From Saprospiraceae bacterium (lineage in GTDB: Bacteria; Bacteroidota; Bacteroidia; Chitinophagales; Saprospiraceae), in assembly GCA_019187225.1 (NCBI GenBank), contig JABAQQ010000018.1, positions 1-64,000 on the forward strand: a DNA stretch of 64,000 bases. Direction: 5' to 3'. The notes under the pieces are model-generated. The model was not told the DNA's origin. It was given only the letters and a program-made list of their open reading frames with translations, and searched no databases. The translations under genes and the position numbers were made by a program. This document shows, piece by piece, positions 61,753 through 64,000 of the stretch (the first letter of the stretch is position 1; each line of letters begins with the position of its first letter).

Positions 61753-63492
61753 ATGACCTACTATGAAAAATACATAGCCGACTCAACTTTGAAGTTCTTT
61801 CTAAAGAACTTCCGTGCCCTTATGAATTTTGGTGAAATTAATAACCTAATAAAAAAAACTAGTGGGATTAATAACTTTTTCTCTTCTCAACAAGAAGCTA
61901 CAGAGTTATCGAAGAAAATAAGAGAACATCTGTCTATTGTTTCAGAGCCTGATAGAAGAGAATACGGAGATTTTCAGACCAATAAAGACTTAGCTCTTCA
62001 AGTTACCGAATATGCTTTATTAAAGCGAAATGACATTGAATTTATATTAGAACCAACATGCGGGAAAGGAAACTTCATTCTCGCAGCTATTAATCAATCA
62101 AAATCACTTAAGAAAATCGTGGGCGTCGAAATATATCTGCCATATGTTTGGGAAACAAAATTTAAATTACTCGCCTATTATTTAACCAACGATGATATTC
62201 CAAAACCCGAAATTGATATAATTCATGGCAACGCTTTTGAATTTTCTTATCAAGAACTAGCCAAATCAACAAAGCATCTTAAAACTTTGGTTATAGGTAA
62301 TCCACCTTGGGTTACTAATTCAGAACTTGGTTCAATAGATTCTAACAATTTACCTGAAAAATCAAATTTCAAAAAACATAGTGGACTAGAGGCTATTACT
62401 GGGAAAGGAAACTTTGATATTGGAGAAAGCATTTCTCTTAAAATGCTTAAATGTTTTGAGAACCATGACGGAATATTCGCCTTTTTGATCAAAAATTCAG
62501 TGGTTAAGAACCTCATTCATGATCAAAAACGCAATGGTTTCAGAATAAGCGAATCTGAAAAACTGAATATTGACTCTAAAAAGGAGTTTAATGTATCGGT
62601 TAATGCTTGCTTGTTTTTAACGTATTTAAACAAAAAACCTGATTTTACTTGCAAAGAATTTGACTTTTACAATCGAAAATATATAACAACTTTCGGTTGG
62701 TTTAAGGACAAATTTGTTTATTCCGTTAAAGACTATGACCAAGGTAGTACTATTGAAGGTAAATCAATATTCACTTGGCGCTCAGGAGTAAAACACGATT
62801 GCTCAAAAGTCATGGAATTAGAACGAATTAATGGTCATTTTAGAAATGATTTCGGACAAGAAATCAACCTTGAAAAAAATCTTGTTTATGGCCTGCTTAA
62901 AAGTTCCGACCTGAAAGGAGACCAAATGAATACATATAGAAAATCAATTATTATAACACAAAAAAGGATAGGTCAGGATACAAAATATATCCAAGACAAG
63001 CTTCCTCTTACCTACCAATATTTGAAATCAAACAAAAAGTGTTTTGATATGCGTAAATCGTCTATTTATAAAGATAAGCCAGATTTTTCAATTTTTGGAA
63101 TAGGAGATTATTCATTTGCAAAATATAAAGTAGCTATTTCAGGGCTTTATAAATCAACTCATTTCACGTTAGTATGCCCCGAAGATTGTAAGCCGATAAT
63201 GCTTGATGACACTTGCTACTTTATTGGATTTGATCAATTAAAAATAGCACAGATTGCGCATTATTTAGTGAACTCAGAATTAGTTCAAAAATTCCTTAAA
63301 TCAATCATTTTTTTAGATTCAAAAAGGCCAATAAACAAAGATATTTTAATGCGTATTGACTTTGAAAAGGCATTTGAAAGTTCTGATTTTGAAAATGCAA
63401 AGACAAAAATTGACGACTTAAAAATAGAAGATTGGGAAAAATTTGGTCAAATGGTTAGACATAGCGTAAGTGAACAAATGACACTATTCTGA
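61753..63492 (+). CDS. N6-adenine DNA methyltransferase (type II, Eco57I/TaqI-like)
   Basis: The 579 residues include the SAM-binding motif ILEPTCGKGNFILAAIN (about 97-113) with VGVEIY as the next strand, and the catalytic NPPW motif (LVIGNPPWVTNSELGS), which marks N6-adenine methylation. An AFLIKNSVVKNLI segment and a long C-terminal region (from about 320) probably form the target-recognition domain. It belongs to the large single-chain methyltransferases with motifs in the order I-IV. It starts 4 bp after the putative endonuclease and protects the host site that the latter would cut. Base composition is strongly AT-rich. Confidence 0.86.
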   Translation: MTYYEKYIADSTLKFFLKNFRALMNFGEINNLIKKTSGINNFFSSQQEATELSKKIREHLSIVSEPDRREYGDFQTNKDLALQVTEYALLKRNDIEFILEPTCGKGNFILAAINQSKSLKKIVGVEIYLPYVWETKFKLLAYYLTNDDIPKPEIDIIHGNAFEFSYQELAKSTKHLKTLVIGNPPWVTNSELGSIDSNNLPEKSNFKKHSGLEAITGKGNFDIGESISLKMLKCFENHDGIFAFLIKNSVVKNLIHDQKRNGFRISESEKLNIDSKKEFNVSVNACLFLTYLNKKPDFTCKEFDFYNRKYITTFGWFKDKFVYSVKDYDQGSTIEGKSIFTWRSGVKHDCSKVMELERINGHFRNDFGQEINLEKNLVYGLLKSSDLKGDQMNTYRKSIIITQKRIGQDTKYIQDKLPLTYQYLKSNKKCFDMRKSSIYKDKPDFSIFGIGDYSFAKYKVAISGLYKSTHFTLVCPEDCKPIMLDDTCYFIGFDQLKIAQIAHYLVNSELVQKFLKSIIFLDSKRPINKDILMRIDFEKAFESSDFENAKTKIDDLKIEDWEKFGQMVRHSVSEQMTLF

Positions 63493-63526
63493 AAAGAAGT
63501 ACGAACCCACTACCGCATATATACCC

Positions 63527-64000
63527 TTAATCATTCAACTTCAACACCTTCAAAAACGCCTCCTGCGGCACCTCCACATTGCCGAACTGTTTCATCCGCT
63601 TTTTCCCTTCTTTTTGTTTTTCGAGCAATTTGCGCTTGCGGCTGATATCGCCGCCGTAGCACTTGGCCGTCACGTCTTTGCGCAGGGCGGAGATCGTTTC
63701 GCGGGCGATGACTTTCTGACCGATGGCGGCCTGGATGGCGATCTGGAACTGCTGCCGGGGCAGGAGTTCCTTGAGTTTTTCGCACATCCGGCGGCCCATC
63801 TGTTCCGCCTTGGAGCGGTGCACGAGCGCAGAAAGGGCGTCTACCTGTTCGCCGTTGAGTTTGATGTCGAGTTTTACCAGGTCGGTTTCGCGGTAGTCGA
63901 GCAGGTGGTAGTCGAAAGAAGCATAACCGCGGGTCATGGATTTCAATTTATCATAAAAATCGAACACGATCTCGGCCAGCGGCAGGTGGAAGATCATCTC
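63527..64000 (-). CDS. lepA: Elongation factor 4 (LepA), C-terminal part
   Basis: The C-terminal 158 residues of LepA are present and the gene runs out of the window. [20 protein letters not shown] is the LepA-specific elongation-factor G-like segment. [20 protein letters not shown] and [20 protein letters not shown] belong to the unique C-terminal domain that contacts the ribosome, and [19 protein letters not shown] is the typical tail. The 5' end and the GTPase domain lie beyond 64000. LepA back-translocates or remodels stalled ribosomes. Confidence 0.96.
   Translation of the reverse strand, partial: EMIFHLPLAEIVFDFYDKLKSMTRGYASFDYHLLDYRETDLVKLDIKLNGEQVDALSALVHRSKAEQMGRRMCEKLKELLPRQQFQIAIQAAIGQKVIARETISALRKDVTAKCYGGDISRKRKLLEKQKEGKKRMKQFGNVEVPQEAFLKVLKLND

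Overview
The window looks like a chromosomal segment of a Bacteroidota bacterium, most plausibly of the Saprospiria/Cytophagia type. The signs are several secreted proteins with C-terminal type IX secretion (T9SS) sorting domains, a gliding-type protein with SprB-like repeats, promoters of the TTTG/TAnnTTTG type, DUF3667, and large 'MacB core + FtsX' permeases. The backbone is GC-rich. Two stretches have clearly different base composition and look acquired: bases 1-5.6 kb (a DNA phosphorothioation island) and 61.2-63.5 kb (an AT-rich restriction-modification pair).

Layout. 0-5.6 kb (minus): an operon dndC - dndD - dndE fused to a HerA/FtsK-like ATPase - GHKL ATPase fragment. No dndA, dndB or dndFGH is visible. 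5.7-17.8 kb (plus): four large FtsX-family permeases in two tandem pairs, with a GT-C glycosyltransferase-like membrane protein between the pairs. 18-31 kb: a protease-rich stretch with a tricorn-like S41 peptidase, a subtilase plus a secreted partner, two S41/TPR peptidases, a formylglycine-generating-enzyme-like protein and a retropepsin/PDZ protein. 31-44 kb: three more permeases (minus), an NTF2/lumazine-binding-like secreted protein, two T9SS beta-propeller proteins and a small membrane protein. 44-60.9 kb: mostly housekeeping and envelope genes (kdsD, YitT-like, SprB-repeat protein, MFS, DUF3667, thrA, Nudix, thioredoxin-like T9SS protein, M23 peptidase), plus an odd class-II tRNA-like gene. 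61.2-63.5 kb: endonuclease and adenine methyltransferase. The window ends in lepA.

The strongest unexplained signal is a repeated regulatory module. Two 16-bp dyads of the form YGTCCGNNNNCGNACA sit 20-22 bp apart, and 55-56 bp further on is a sigma-54-like element (CGGCAYR..TATGG). Four good copies lie before permease genes or operons at 5.75, 12.84, 34.0 and 43.8 kb. Decayed or truncated copies lie at 11.1, 17.9 and 26.5 kb. I infer an enhancer-binding-protein/RpoN regulon that controls the permease family and has been duplicated with it. No ATPase subunit for these permeases is encoded here.

Other points of interest are the DndE-ATPase fusion, a ~95-bp inverted repeat in the leader of the first permease, inverted arrays of short-period repeats (period 8 at two loci), a class-II tRNA-like RNA with a ~49-nt variable region and its own promoter and terminator, and a 32-bp near-perfect palindrome before the restriction-modification genes.
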